A stretch of DNA of 64,000 nucleotides from Hyphomonas adhaerens MHS-3 (GCF_000685235.1 NZ_ARYH01000001.1:620001-684000), one strand, 5' to 3'. Shown: positions 1 through 9,019, numbered from the stretch's first letter. The notes: generated by a model from the letters alone, not told the origin. Made by a program: numbers and translations.

Positions 1-885
1 GATGCGGAATACATTGCCGCGATCTGGGGCATGGAGTCCTCTTTCGGCGCCGTGATCGGCAATTTCGACGGGCCGAACACGCTGGCCAACATGGCCGTGG
101 AGGGCCGCCGCAAGACGTTCGCCGAGCGTGAATTGCTGACCCTGATGAAAATCGTCGAACGCGGCGATGCCCACCGGGAGGAACTGATCGCCGGATGGGC
201 CGGGGCGATGGGCCAGACCCAGTTCATGCCGTCGACCTATTATGCCTATGCACAGGATTTCGATGGCGATGGCGAAAAGGACATCTGGAAGAATGAAGGC
301 GACGCCCTCGCCTCAGCGGCCAATTACCTGAAATCCTCCGGCTGGTCGCCCGGCCAGCCCTGGGGCATCGAGGTGATCGTGCCATCCGGGTTCGACTTCT
401 CGCTGGCGGACGGCAATGAGCGCCGGATGGAGACCTGGCGCGGCTATGGTCTGATCCCGATCCGGGGCGGCGATTTCCAGACCGGCGGCGCCGAATATGC
501 CGAACTGTGGCTGCCGGCCGGCGCGACCGGGCCGAAATATCTTATCTTCAACAATTTCAAGGTGTTCAAACGGTACAACAATGCCGATTCCTACGCGCTT
601 GCGGTCGGCCTGTCGGGCGATGCCTTTACCGGCAAGAAAGTGCCTGTCGCCGTCTGGCCGACGGACATCGCGCCGCTGACCGTAGCCGAGATCAAGATCC
701 TGCAGGCGGGGCTGAACGCGCGCGGCTTCGATGCCGGGGTCGTCGACGGCATTCCGGGCCGCAAGACACGCACAGCCTTGCAGGGATTCCAGAAATCCCG
801 GGGCGTTGTGGCGGACGGCTACCCGACCAAGGAGATGCTGGCGCTGGTCACGGGCCAGACCGCCGGTACGGCCTCGACCAACTGA
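1..885 (+). CDS. Lytic murein transglycosylase, MltB-like (5' end outside window)
   Basis: Cleaves the glycan strand of peptidoglycan without hydrolysis, in the periplasm. The frame is open from base 1, so the start and the N-terminal part lie upstream of the window. The first residues read IWGMESSFG, where the Glu fits the catalytic acid of the MltB/SLT family; GAMGQTQFMPSTY is a family motif further on. The last ~60 residues (from about base 670) form a PG_binding_1 domain (LQAGLNARGFDAG...GRKTRTALQGFQ). It ends 4 bases from the end of the convergent MFS gene. Confidence 0.9.
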   Translation, partial: DAEYIAAIWGMESSFGAVIGNFDGPNTLANMAVEGRRKTFAERELLTLMKIVERGDAHREELIAGWAGAMGQTQFMPSTYYAYAQDFDGDGEKDIWKNEGDALASAANYLKSSGWSPGQPWGIEVIVPSGFDFSLADGNERRMETWRGYGLIPIRGGDFQTGGAEYAELWLPAGATGPKYLIFNNFKVFKRYNNADSYALAVGLSGDAFTGKKVPVAVWPTDIAPLTVAEIKILQAGLNARGFDAGVVDGIPGRKTRTALQGFQKSRGVVADGYPTKEMLALVTGQTAGTASTN

Positions 886-889
886 CCGC

Positions 890-2167
890 TCAGAGATCGG
901 TTTCCGGATCGAACTCGCCCACGCCGTCGCGCAGGGCGTAGTAGGCGTAAACGGCCATGAAGATCAGCAGGCCGGACGCGATCATGAAGGGGATGTTCGC
1001 CCCGACATACTGGTAGACGAACAGGCCGAAGAAGGGCGTCACGATATAGCCCATCCCGTTCGCCGAAATGACCAGCCCGGCGACATTCCCCTGCAGCTGG
1101 GGCGACACGGCAAGCGACGCGCCGCTGGAAAAGCCCGGCCGGGCCAGCCCCTGCCCGAGCCCCAGCAGGAACTGCACCATGACCAGCGTGGCAAAGTCCT
1201 GCGCCACGATCATCAGCAGCGCCCCGCAGAGCAGCGGGATACAGCCCACCCACATCAGCGTCTTGTTCTTCAGTTTCAGGCGCGGGATCAGCACCAGTTG
1301 CGCCAGCAGCACGGCCATCGCGCCGACCGTGAAGGCCGGGCCGGTATACTGGGCCGCCTGCGCCCCGCCGACGTCCAGCTTGTCCATCACGGCAAAGACG
1401 AACACCTGCATCAGGATGCCGGTGGCCAGTGACAGGCAGACCGCAAACACCAGGAATGGCAGCACATCCCGCGAATGCCAGAGGCCGCGGGCATTGGTTT
1501 CGACATCCAGACGCGCAGCATCCGTCACCGGCTCTTTCTGTTCCGGCAGGCGGAACCAGATCATCGCCGACATGATGGCGGCGATCACCGAGGTCAGAAG
1601 CAGCGGACTGAGAATGCCGGCAAAGGCGACCAGCGCCGCGGCAAAGGCCGGGCCGACAACCGTGCCGACACTGAAGCCGGAAGAAATGAACGCGATCTCG
1701 TCGCGCCGCTCGGCCTGGCTTGTCCGGTCAGCGACATAGGCCTGCGCCGCCGGGTTCGCGCCGGATCCGAAGATGCCGAAAAAGGACCGTGAAACGGCGA
1801 GGCAGGCGAAAATCACGATAAAATTGGTGATCAGCCCCGACTTGGCAGCAAGCCCGGACAGGAACAGGAGCAGCATGGAGACGGAATAACCGGCAAGCCC
1901 GAGCGCCGCGATCGGCCGGCGGCCATACTGGTTGGACCGCTTTCCCCAGAACGGTGAGAAGACCGACCAGAAAAAGGCCGACAGGCCGAACACGGCCCCG
2001 GCCATCCAGTCCGGCAGGCCGACTTCCCGCGACAGCGGCGGCAGGACAGCCGCCATCAGCATCGTGTTTCCCGCCCCGATGGCCATGAGGCAGAAAAACA
2101 ACAGGAAAAACGCGCCGCGGCGATCCGGGCGCGACAGGTCTGGCGGCTCCTTGCTCCCCTCGCTCAT
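890..2167 (-). CDS. MFS transporter
   Basis: A 425-residue inner-membrane carrier with about 12 hydrophobic segments and a short charged N-terminus. The loop after the second segment reads GKRSNQYGRRPI, a good match to MFS motif A (GxxxDxxGRR). Substrate cannot be read from sequence; drug or metabolite efflux is typical for this length. It stands alone, tail to tail with the transglycosylase gene and head to head with the subtilase locus. Confidence 0.85.
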   Translation of the reverse strand: MSEGSKEPPDLSRPDRRGAFFLLFFCLMAIGAGNTMLMAAVLPPLSREVGLPDWMAGAVFGLSAFFWSVFSPFWGKRSNQYGRRPIAALGLAGYSVSMLLLFLSGLAAKSGLITNFIVIFACLAVSRSFFGIFGSGANPAAQAYVADRTSQAERRDEIAFISSGFSVGTVVGPAFAAALVAFAGILSPLLLTSVIAAIMSAMIWFRLPEQKEPVTDAARLDVETNARGLWHSRDVLPFLVFAVCLSLATGILMQVFVFAVMDKLDVGGAQAAQYTGPAFTVGAMAVLLAQLVLIPRLKLKNKTLMWVGCIPLLCGALLMIVAQDFATLVMVQFLLGLGQGLARPGFSSGASLAVSPQLQGNVAGLVISANGMGYIVTPFFGLFVYQYVGANIPFMIASGLLIFMAVYAYYALRDGVGEFDPETDL

Positions 2168-2300
2168 GCCCCTTCATCCGCCGCGTCTTGTGACTTGTCC
2201 AGACAGGAAAACTATCCCGCCCAATCATCACCCGGGGTCAACAGGGGCGCTCCGGGGGACGGTCACGGGCTGCTTTGACCTGCCAATAATTGCCTTTGGG

Positions 2301-2330
2301 TTGGACAGGACGGAAACGGCGTCATAATCT
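2301..2330 (+). promoter_or_regulatory. Candidate promoter of the subtilase locus
   Basis: TTGGAC at 2301-2306 and TAATCT at 2325-2330 are separated by 18 bases, a sigma-70-like pair about 60 bases before the first gene. This is the only good pair I see in the 225-base gap. Confidence 0.4.
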
Positions 2331-2392
2331 TTCCATAGGGTTAATTTAGGCGGGCTGGGATAGTGTTTGAGAAATTCACGGGGAACGTTCTC

Positions 2393-4684
2393 ATGTCGAA
2401 CCAGTCCACCAAATCAGCCCGCTGCCTGCTCGGAGCTGCGCTGACCAGCCTGCTACTCGTCTCGGCGTGTGACCAGCAGGGAGAGCGCCTCGAAAGGGCC
2501 CGCGAAATCGCGGATGCCTCCCTCAAGCAGATCACCGGCGAAACCATCGTCGATCAGGGCAAAAAAACAGATCCGATGCGGTCTGTCCCGGTCGAGGCCC
2601 GCGCGATTGCCGGCAAGGTGATCAGCGACATTTCCGGCCAGCCGACCAACAAGCCGGCCTTTGCCGTCCTGTCCGTCATCGCGAAGCCGGCCGACATTCC
2701 CCCTGCCGAAACAGCGGCGGAAATCGAAGGCGACACGCTGTACATGGAAGATGAGGCTGTCCTGGAGGAGGCCCTGGACGCGCCGGTGGCAGCTGCCCCG
2801 GCACCGGATGCGGGCGCCCGCGCCCCGGCCTCCCGCTCGCTGGAACTGTTCCAGCCGCAAGTGGGGATTTCCCCGCGTGTGAAACTCGACCCGAAAGCGC
2901 GGGAACAATCCCTGCAGCGGGTCGAGGAAGCGACCCAGGCAATGGAGACACGGGCGGGAGCCCAGCCTGCCCCGGTGACGCGAACGCGCTCACTACAGCC
3001 CCGCTCGCTGGAATCCGCCCCGGCCGAAGAGAAGATGGCCGCCCGCAAGATTGCCCGGCGTTCTCTGGTCACCCGTGATGCGATCGTCGCGCAGCGCGAT
3101 GCCAATGCGGTGATGCTCGACACGCTGGCGAAGTACAAGATGAACGCCGAGGTCACCCTGTCGCGCGAAGGCCAGATGGTGATCCAGGTGGCCGGTGCCG
3201 GGCCGACCCTGTTCACCCCGGAAGACGCCAAGGACCCGACGCTCAGCTTCCTCGCCATCGACGAAGGCAAGGGATGTCCGGACCCGGACGATCTGGAAGC
3301 CATCGAGGCCGACCCCGTTCTGGCAACCAATTGCTTTGTCGATGACCTGCGCGCCTCCGGCCAGTTCGAATATGTCGAGAAGGATTTCATCTTCGAGAAC
3401 CAGTTCGTCCGCCGTCCGCCGGAAGGCTCCCCCACGACGTCCGGCGGCGTGACGCCGGATAGCGGAACACCCTCCACCGGCACCACGCCGGCGAAGGTGG
3501 AAGTGACCCCGAACGATCCGCTCTGGGCGCTGCAATGGGACATGAAGCCGAGAGGCTCCGGCGAAGGCCAGTCGCTTGGCGGCGCCGGCTTCCAGGAGTT
3601 CTGGACCCGCCAGGGCATCGAGGGCTCCTCCGATGTCGTCGTGGCCGTGGTCGATACGGGCCTGCAGATGAACCATCCGGACATTGCCGCCTCGGCCAAT
3701 ATCGCGCCGGGCTGGGACATGGTCTCCGATCCGCGTATGGGCAATGATGGCGACGGCCGGGATTCCGACCCGAACGATCCGGGTGACCTGTGCAACCCCG
3801 CCGTGCCCGGCTCTGCCGACTCCTTCCACGGAACCCATGTCGCCGGCACCATCGGCGCGGCGGCCTCCAACAATGGCGCAGGCGTCGCGGGCGGCGCCTG
3901 GAACGTGAAAATCGTGCCGGTCCGTGCGCTCGGCAAATGCGGCGGGCGCCTGTCCGATATCAACGACGCCATCCGCTGGGCCGCGGGCCTGATCCCGGCT
4001 GAGGGCGAAGACGGCGGCGAAGTGTGGAACGACAATCCGGCCGACATCATCAATCTGTCGATCGGCCTCTTCGAATACTGCCCGGCCTCGCTGCAGGATG
4101 CGATCGACTCGGTGACAGACCGCGGCGCGGTCGTCGTCTCCGCTGCCGGCAATGCCCGGATCGACACCGCCTATTATGCGCCCGGCGGCTGTGACAATGT
4201 CATCTCGGTTGCGGCCGGGAACGCGCTGGGCGAGATCACGGCCTATTCGAATTTCGGCGACAATGTCGACATCCTCGCCCCCGGCGGGGAAATGGCCCGG
4301 GATGACGACAACGACTCCCGCCCGGACGGCATCCTCTCCACCAAGGCCTCGACCGATTGCTACGACCCGGTCACCGGCGAAGCGGTTGATGACTGCTACT
4401 ATGCCTATGAGCAGGGCACCTCCATGGCCGCGCCGCACGTCTCGGCCGCCCTGGCGCTGCTGAAGGCCCGCGATCCGGAGGCCTCGTCGGATGAGCTTGT
4501 GTCGGAACTGCTCGCTGCCACCGATCCGCGCACGGACATGCAATGTGCCGGCCTCTGCGCCGACTATCCGGGCACGACCCCGATCGAAGGCTCTGACGGC
4601 ATGTGCCGCCGGCCCTGCGGCGGGCGCATCCTGAACCTTGCAAATGTGCCGGAACTTGGCGGCACACCCGGCGGTGGAGACTGA
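2393..4684 (+). CDS. S8 family subtilisin-like serine protease, lipoprotein
   Basis: Predicted secreted, lipid-anchored subtilase of 763 residues. Start at 2393 because GGGGAA lies 6 bases upstream and the protein then opens with a clean lipoprotein signal (LLLVSAC); an in-frame ATG 30 bases upstream would lengthen the n-region without need. The catalytic triad is visible: Asp421 in VVDTG, His479 in FHGTHVAG, Ser677 in GTSMAAPHV, with an AAGN oxyanion Asn. About 380 residues precede the protease domain; this long pro-region ends in a segment (FEYVEKDFIFENQF) that looks like the end of an I9-type propeptide. The next gene starts directly after the stop codon. Calling it a surface or periplasmic protease is inference. 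Confidence 0.92.
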   Translation: MSNQSTKSARCLLGAALTSLLLVSACDQQGERLERAREIADASLKQITGETIVDQGKKTDPMRSVPVEARAIAGKVISDISGQPTNKPAFAVLSVIAKPADIPPAETAAEIEGDTLYMEDEAVLEEALDAPVAAAPAPDAGARAPASRSLELFQPQVGISPRVKLDPKAREQSLQRVEEATQAMETRAGAQPAPVTRTRSLQPRSLESAPAEEKMAARKIARRSLVTRDAIVAQRDANAVMLDTLAKYKMNAEVTLSREGQMVIQVAGAGPTLFTPEDAKDPTLSFLAIDEGKGCPDPDDLEAIEADPVLATNCFVDDLRASGQFEYVEKDFIFENQFVRRPPEGSPTTSGGVTPDSGTPSTGTTPAKVEVTPNDPLWALQWDMKPRGSGEGQSLGGAGFQEFWTRQGIEGSSDVVVAVVDTGLQMNHPDIAASANIAPGWDMVSDPRMGNDGDGRDSDPNDPGDLCNPAVPGSADSFHGTHVAGTIGAAASNNGAGVAGGAWNVKIVPVRALGKCGGRLSDINDAIRWAAGLIPAEGEDGGEVWNDNPADIINLSIGLFEYCPASLQDAIDSVTDRGAVVVSAAGNARIDTAYYAPGGCDNVISVAAGNALGEITAYSNFGDNVDILAPGGEMARDDDNDSRPDGILSTKASTDCYDPVTGEAVDDCYYAYEQGTSMAAPHVSAALALLKARDPEASSDELVSELLAATDPRTDMQCAGLCADYPGTTPIEGSDGMCRRPCGGRILNLANVPELGGTPGGGD

Positions 4685-5275
4685 ATGAGCGACGGCCAGC
4701 CCCCCGTACATTTCGGCGGTCCGCTTGGACTTGCGGGCCTGGCCATGCTGGCCGGGGCGACAGGCCTCTTCGTCATGGCCGGGTCCGGCGGACCCACACC
4801 CGCCCCCCAGCCAGCGGTAGCGCAGGCCTCCGCGCCTGGGAAAGTGAAACCGGTTCCCGACCTCCATCCGGGCGACGCCCTGCCCGTGGTCCGGCCGGCG
4901 GAACTGCCTGCCTCGGCCGAAACGAAACAGCCGGCGGACACGAAGCTCGCCCAGCTCAGCCCGGACGGGTCGGAAATCGTCTATATCGTCCGCATCAAGG
5001 GCGAGCCGGAGATCGACGTCATCTCCCGCAATTTCAAGCGCGACCGCGCCGCCGCCGACATCGCCTGGGCCAATCTTCAGTCGCGCAATCCCGTGCTGCA
5101 GGATTTCCAGCTCGTCGGCGCCAGCTATTCCGGTGAGATCCGGCTGGGCTATCGCCTGCCGCCCGGCCTTGAGCCGACCCGCGCAACCATCAATGAAATT
5201 CAGAGCCGGATCATGCAGCTCGACAGTGTCGCCTATGCCGATCCGGATTATGTAGCCCAACCCGGAAAGGAATAA
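4685..5275 (+). CDS. Membrane-anchored protein resembling a subtilase propeptide
   Basis: 196 residues, with the ATG immediately following the subtilase stop codon, so translation is probably coupled. There is one hydrophobic segment (about residues 12-32), then a Pro/Ala-rich stretch, then a compact domain from about residue 98. Its end, INEIQSRIMQLDSVAYADPD, strongly recalls the last helix and strand of I9-type subtilase propeptides (consensus like VxYVEPDY) and parallels the end of the pro-region of the gene upstream. Inference: a stand-alone chaperone or inhibitor for that protease. I do not recognise a named family. Confidence 0.6.
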   Translation: MSDGQPPVHFGGPLGLAGLAMLAGATGLFVMAGSGGPTPAPQPAVAQASAPGKVKPVPDLHPGDALPVVRPAELPASAETKQPADTKLAQLSPDGSEIVYIVRIKGEPEIDVISRNFKRDRAAADIAWANLQSRNPVLQDFQLVGASYSGEIRLGYRLPPGLEPTRATINEIQSRIMQLDSVAYADPDYVAQPGKE

Positions 5276-5280
5276 ATGCC

Positions 5281-5931
5281 ATGAGGAAGCGGATTGCCAT
5301 TGCCCTGGTGCCCGCCTGCGCCCTGCTGGGCCTTGCTGGCTGTGACAAGTTCATCCGTGGCATGGGGGACGACGCCGGAACCGAGATGTCTGCGGCAGAG
5401 GACACCGCACCGGCAGACCAGGCCGACGCGACCCCCGCCAAAGAGGCTGACATCCCCGTCTATGCCCAGGCCGTGAGCGAGGAAGCGACGATTGACTGGC
5501 TGGCCGCGCGCGACGATGTCGCGTCCAATTCCGGCAGTGACGGCAATTTCATGGTCGCCGCGCAGGAAGGCGATGCGCCGCCGGTGCCGGTCATGCTGCC
5601 GTCAGGCATTGTCCTGCCGCAGGGCGCCGAGTCGGATGTGAAGTTCCAGCCGCTCAGTGATGGCTATTTCGCTTTCTATCCCGGCACGGATTACAACATC
5701 GTCGTCAATGGCACGAACGAGATCATCGGAGAGCGCACGCCCGGCACCACCGAGACACCGATGCGCTTCATCCCGACCATGAGCGGCGCGCAAGTCGCCT
5801 TCACCAAGTATGGCGCGGATTATCTGATCGAATTCGAGTGCACGCACGCAGATGGTCAACATGCCGATTGCATCAGCGAGGAAGACGCCCTGTCGATCGC
5901 GGATTCCCTTGTGGCCGTGAGGTCGCGCTGA
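5281..5931 (+). CDS. Hypothetical lipoprotein
   Basis: 216 residues beginning with a type II signal peptide (LLGLAGC, Cys21). An acidic Ala/Asp-rich linker follows, then a beta-rich domain of about 140 residues (IVLPQGAESDVKFQPLSDGY onward) with two C-terminal cysteines that could form a disulfide. No family recognised. It starts 5 bases after the propeptide-like gene and its stop overlaps the next start by one base (TGATG), so it belongs to the same operon. Confidence 0.7.
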   Translation: MRKRIAIALVPACALLGLAGCDKFIRGMGDDAGTEMSAAEDTAPADQADATPAKEADIPVYAQAVSEEATIDWLAARDDVASNSGSDGNFMVAAQEGDAPPVPVMLPSGIVLPQGAESDVKFQPLSDGYFAFYPGTDYNIVVNGTNEIIGERTPGTTETPMRFIPTMSGAQVAFTKYGADYLIEFECTHADGQHADCISEEDALSIADSLVAVRSR

Positions 5932-7217
5932 TGATCCAGACACGTTCCCTCCTGCTTGGCGCCGCCGCGCTGCTGACCCTGTCGGCCTGTGACTTCATCC
6001 GCTTCCCGGGCGATGGCGGCCCGCCGCCCGTGACACCGGACTCCGGACCGGCCGTGCCGCCGGGTGCGCCCGGCCCGCCGCCGCCATCGGCGCCCGTCGC
6101 AGACCCGTACGGCGATGGCGACCAGCCATCCGCCCCGGATACAAGTACGGATACGGACACGCCAGATACCGGGCCAGATACTGGGCCAGACACGCCTGAC
6201 ACGGGGACCGTTGATACCGATCCCGGCACGGACACACCTGCCGATACGCCAGACTCCGACGTGCCAGATACAGACACGGATGCCCCCGGCACCGTGGATA
6301 CCGGTCCCGATACGTCAACGGATACGCCAGCGGACACACCTGCTGACACACCGGACGATACCTCTGCCGATACGCCGCCCGACACACCGCCCAGTACGCC
6401 GGATGACTCGACCGATACGGCAGATACCGACACGGCGCCGCCAGCCGATACGCCGGGCACGACAGAACCGCCTGCCCCGGTCGAGCCGGCCTTTTCCTTC
6501 TATTCCCCCGGCGCGCTGCTGCCCGGCACGGGTGAAGGCGCTGAAGCCGAGATGATCTTCGCGCCGGACATGGTCTTCCCGATCAAGGACTCGCCCGCCT
6601 ACCTCCAGTCCATGGTGTTCACCTTCGGGGGCGGCATGGTCGGCGGCGACCAGTGCGATGCACGGAATTTCGACTATCCGTGGCGGGACAATTTCTGCGA
6701 AACCCGCACCTCCAACCGGAACTCGGCCTATTGTCCGATCAGCAGGATCCACCAGGGCCAGGATATCCGCGTTGGCACGCCGGAGAGCTGCCGGGCGGAA
6801 CGTTCTACCCCGGCGGCTGACCGGACGGCGCATGAAGTTGTCGCCGTGGAAGACGGCATCATCTCCAATGTCGGTTCGTATAGCGTGAACCTGCGCTCGG
6901 GCGGGCGGATCTACAAATACCTGCACCTCAACATGAAGAAGCTGGCCGTTTCCATCGGCGATACGGTGCAGGCCGGTGACACGATCGGCTATGTCTCCAA
7001 TGATTTCGGCGGCACGCCCACTGTGCTGCACCTGCATTTCGAGATCACGCAGAACAATGGCAATGGCGGCTGGGACTATGTCCCGCCCTACACGTCACTG
7101 GTGGCGGCTTATGAGCGGCGCGAGAACGGCCCCGGCGAGCTGATTGACGATGGCGATGTGGCGATTGCGTCCGTCCCGGCCTTCGTGATTCCGGAAGGCG
7201 CCGAGATCATCGAATAG
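5931..7217 (+). CDS. M23 family metallopeptidase lipoprotein with Asp/Thr/Pro-rich linker
   Basis: 428 residues. The start at 5931 overlaps the previous stop and gives a perfect lipoprotein signal (LLTLSAC). Residues ~65-180 are a low-complexity run built of DTP, DTG and DTD units. The LytM/M23 domain follows: His274 and Asp278 in HQGQD and the HLH of LHLHFE (His367, His369) supply the zinc and catalytic residues, so the enzyme looks active. Expected role is cleavage of peptidoglycan cross-links; a proteinaceous substrate is also possible. Last gene of the subtilase locus. Confidence 0.85.
   Translation: MIQTRSLLLGAAALLTLSACDFIRFPGDGGPPPVTPDSGPAVPPGAPGPPPPSAPVADPYGDGDQPSAPDTSTDTDTPDTGPDTGPDTPDTGTVDTDPGTDTPADTPDSDVPDTDTDAPGTVDTGPDTSTDTPADTPADTPDDTSADTPPDTPPSTPDDSTDTADTDTAPPADTPGTTEPPAPVEPAFSFYSPGALLPGTGEGAEAEMIFAPDMVFPIKDSPAYLQSMVFTFGGGMVGGDQCDARNFDYPWRDNFCETRTSNRNSAYCPISRIHQGQDIRVGTPESCRAERSTPAADRTAHEVVAVEDGIISNVGSYSVNLRSGGRIYKYLHLNMKKLAVSIGDTVQAGDTIGYVSNDFGGTPTVLHLHFEITQNNGNGGWDYVPPYTSLVAAYERRENGPGELIDDGDVAIASVPAFVIPEGAEIIE
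6138..6465 (+). repeat. Asp/Thr/Pro-coding low-complexity repeat
   Basis: About 330 bases of degenerate repeats of GATAC(G/C) and CCAGATAC type inside the M23 lipoprotein gene. They encode a flexible, acidic linker. The period is 6-12 bases and irregular. Confidence 0.8.
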
Positions 7218-7223
7218 GGTGGA

Positions 7224-7760
7224 TCAGGCAGGCCGGAAGGTCAGCGCCACGCCATTGTTGCACCAGCGCTCGCCCGTCGGCGGGGGCCCGTCCTTAAAGA
7301 CGTGGCCCTGATGGCCGAGGCAACGGGCGCAATGGTATTCCGTGCGCGTATAGAACAGCTTGTGGTCTTCCTTGGTGCCCATCGCGCCCGGAAGGGGTTT
7401 CCAGAAGCTGGGCCAGCCGGTGCCGGAATCGAATTTCGTCTCCGATGAGAAGAGCGGCAGGTCGCATCCGGCGCAATGATACGTGCCGTCGCGCTTTTCA
7501 TGCTCCAGCGGCGATGTGAAGGCCCGTTCGGTGTCTTCCTGGCGCAAGACGGCAAAGGCCTTCGGGCTCAGCCGGTCCTTCCACTCCGCCTCTGACAGGC
7601 TGCGCCATTCGCTATCGGCATAAGGGTCGTCTGCCGCGCCGTCCGCCCCGGTCTCGGCGAGGGCCTTGCGCGAGCCACCCGAACAGGCGGCGATGACGAG
7701 GGACGCCGTGCCCGCAAGCAGGAGGTGGCGGCGGGAAAGCAGGGAAGATGTCTGTTTCAT
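7224..7760 (-). CDS. msrB: Peptide-methionine (R)-S-oxide reductase, exported
   Basis: Reduces methionine-R-sulfoxide in proteins. The N-terminus has a twin-arginine signal (SRRHLLLAG) that ends in a lipobox-like IAAC, so a periplasmic, perhaps lipid-anchored, enzyme is predicted. The MsrB domain shows two CxxC zinc pairs (CAGC and CARC), the SGTGWPSF motif and the catalytic Cys in RWCNNGVAL. The usual Ser after the Asn is Gly here. 178 residues, standing alone. Confidence 0.93.
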   Translation of the reverse strand: MKQTSSLLSRRHLLLAGTASLVIAACSGGSRKALAETGADGAADDPYADSEWRSLSEAEWKDRLSPKAFAVLRQEDTERAFTSPLEHEKRDGTYHCAGCDLPLFSSETKFDSGTGWPSFWKPLPGAMGTKEDHKLFYTRTEYHCARCLGHQGHVFKDGPPPTGERWCNNGVALTFRPA

Positions 7761-7841
7761 GCCTCTTGCTTACGCCCGAAACGCCCTCGCAGGCGACACA
7801 AATTCATGTGAGGTTGCGTGAGCGCCCCACCGATGGCCGCG

Positions 7842-8081
7842 TCACACGCCACCGTCGACCCAGACTTCGCCGGCAAGGTCATCCAGCTTGCCCTGGAAAT
7901 GCGCGCGGACATCTTCCACGGCCTGATTGTAGACCGCCGGTCCCAGCTGTTTCAGCATCAGGTCGATCACGGCCTCGGCGCGGAAGCCGCTCAGATCCTC
8001 GTCAAACTCCTCGGCAAACAGGCGCTGCAGATGGCCTGCAAGCGCCTCGCGCCGGTCGTCGGAGAGGGTCAGCGGTTTCAT
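7842..8081 (-). CDS. DUF2164 family protein
   Basis: 79 residues with the family core (F.E.FDEDLSGFRAEAVIDLML and LGPAVYNQAVEDV). Function unknown. Its ATG overlaps the stop codon of the prephenate dehydrogenase gene by four bases, so the two are translated together. Confidence 0.85.
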   Translation of the reverse strand: MKPLTLSDDRREALAGHLQRLFAEEFDEDLSGFRAEAVIDLMLKQLGPAVYNQAVEDVRAHFQGKLDDLAGEVWVDGGV

Positions 8082-9019
8082 GCCTCGTCTTTAGCACCAT
8101 TCCGGTTCCGGCCGAAGTTCACCGCGCCGGAATCCTGTCCGGCGTCGATGATGGCCTTGCGGATCGTCCGGGCACGGGAAAACTCCTGCATCAGCAGGTC
8201 GCCGTCGCCCCAGCGGATCGCCCGCTGCAGGGCGGCAAGGTCTTCGGAGAACCGGCCCAGGCATTCCAGCACCGCTTCCTTGTTGTTGAGGAAGACATCG
8301 CGCCACATGACCGGGTCGGAAGCCGCGATGCGGGTAAAGTCCCGGAAACCGCCTGCGGAGAATTTCACCACTTCGCCCTGCTCCACCGTTTCCATGTCGA
8401 ATGCGGTCGAGACGATATTGAAGGCGATCAGGTGCGGCAGGTGGGAGGTGATGGCCAGAACCCGGTCATGCCGGCCGGGGTCCATGGTTTCCACCTTGGC
8501 GCCCAGGGCGGTCCAGAACGCCGTCAGGCGCTGCACGGCCTCGGCATAGGCCTCGTCCTTGCCGTCCTGCGGGGTCAGGATGTGCCAGGCATCGCGGAAC
8601 AGGGTCGGGAAGCCCGCTTCCGGGCCGGATTGTTCCGTCCCGGCAATCGGGTGCCCCGGAATGATCTGCACCGCGCCATTATCGGCAGAGGCCAGCGCCT
8701 CGGCGGCCTGTTTCTTGACCGATCCGACATCGGTCAGGATCGCCCCGGCTTTCATGTGCGGCACGGTTGCCTGCGACACCGGCGCGAGCACGCCCACCGG
8801 CACGCAGAGAAAGACGCAGTCCGCATCCTTCACCGCTTCCGCCAGCGTTTCGGTCACATTTCCGAGATCGAGCCCCGCCGCCCGGGCGCGCACATCGTCG
8901 CTGGAATCATAGAGCGAGACGGCCCCGGCCGCGCCATAGGCCTGAGCGGCCCGCGCGATGGATGAACCGATAAGGCCCGCGCCAACAATGGCGATCCGCT
9001 CGAATATGGGGTCTGGCAT
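8078..9019 (-). CDS. Prephenate/arogenate dehydrogenase (TyrA family)
   Basis: Oxidative decarboxylation of prephenate or arogenate in tyrosine synthesis, NAD(P)-dependent, cytosolic. 313 residues from the ATG at 9019; the longer open frame upstream reads non-conserved sequence before the Rossmann start. The dinucleotide motif GAGLIGSSIARA is at residues 12-23, and the middle carries the HPIAGTEQSGP motif of the family. There is no fused chorismate mutase. Which of the two substrates is used cannot be told. Confidence 0.9.
   Translation of the reverse strand: MPDPIFERIAIVGAGLIGSSIARAAQAYGAAGAVSLYDSSDDVRARAAGLDLGNVTETLAEAVKDADCVFLCVPVGVLAPVSQATVPHMKAGAILTDVGSVKKQAAEALASADNGAVQIIPGHPIAGTEQSGPEAGFPTLFRDAWHILTPQDGKDEAYAEAVQRLTAFWTALGAKVETMDPGRHDRVLAITSHLPHLIAFNIVSTAFDMETVEQGEVVKFSAGGFRDFTRIAASDPVMWRDVFLNNKEAVLECLGRFSEDLAALQRAIRWGDGDLLMQEFSRARTIRKAIIDAGQDSGAVNFGRNRNGAKDEA

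Noticed and set aside
2554-5260. Very long open frames on the minus strand opposite the subtilase locus
   Set aside because: They mirror the GC-rich codon bias of the plus-strand genes, which carry catalytic motifs and signals. Their translations are low-complexity and match nothing I know.
6138-6465. CRISPR-like repeat run
   Set aside because: Units are short, irregular and in frame with a coding sequence; no constant repeat with unique spacers, no cas genes.
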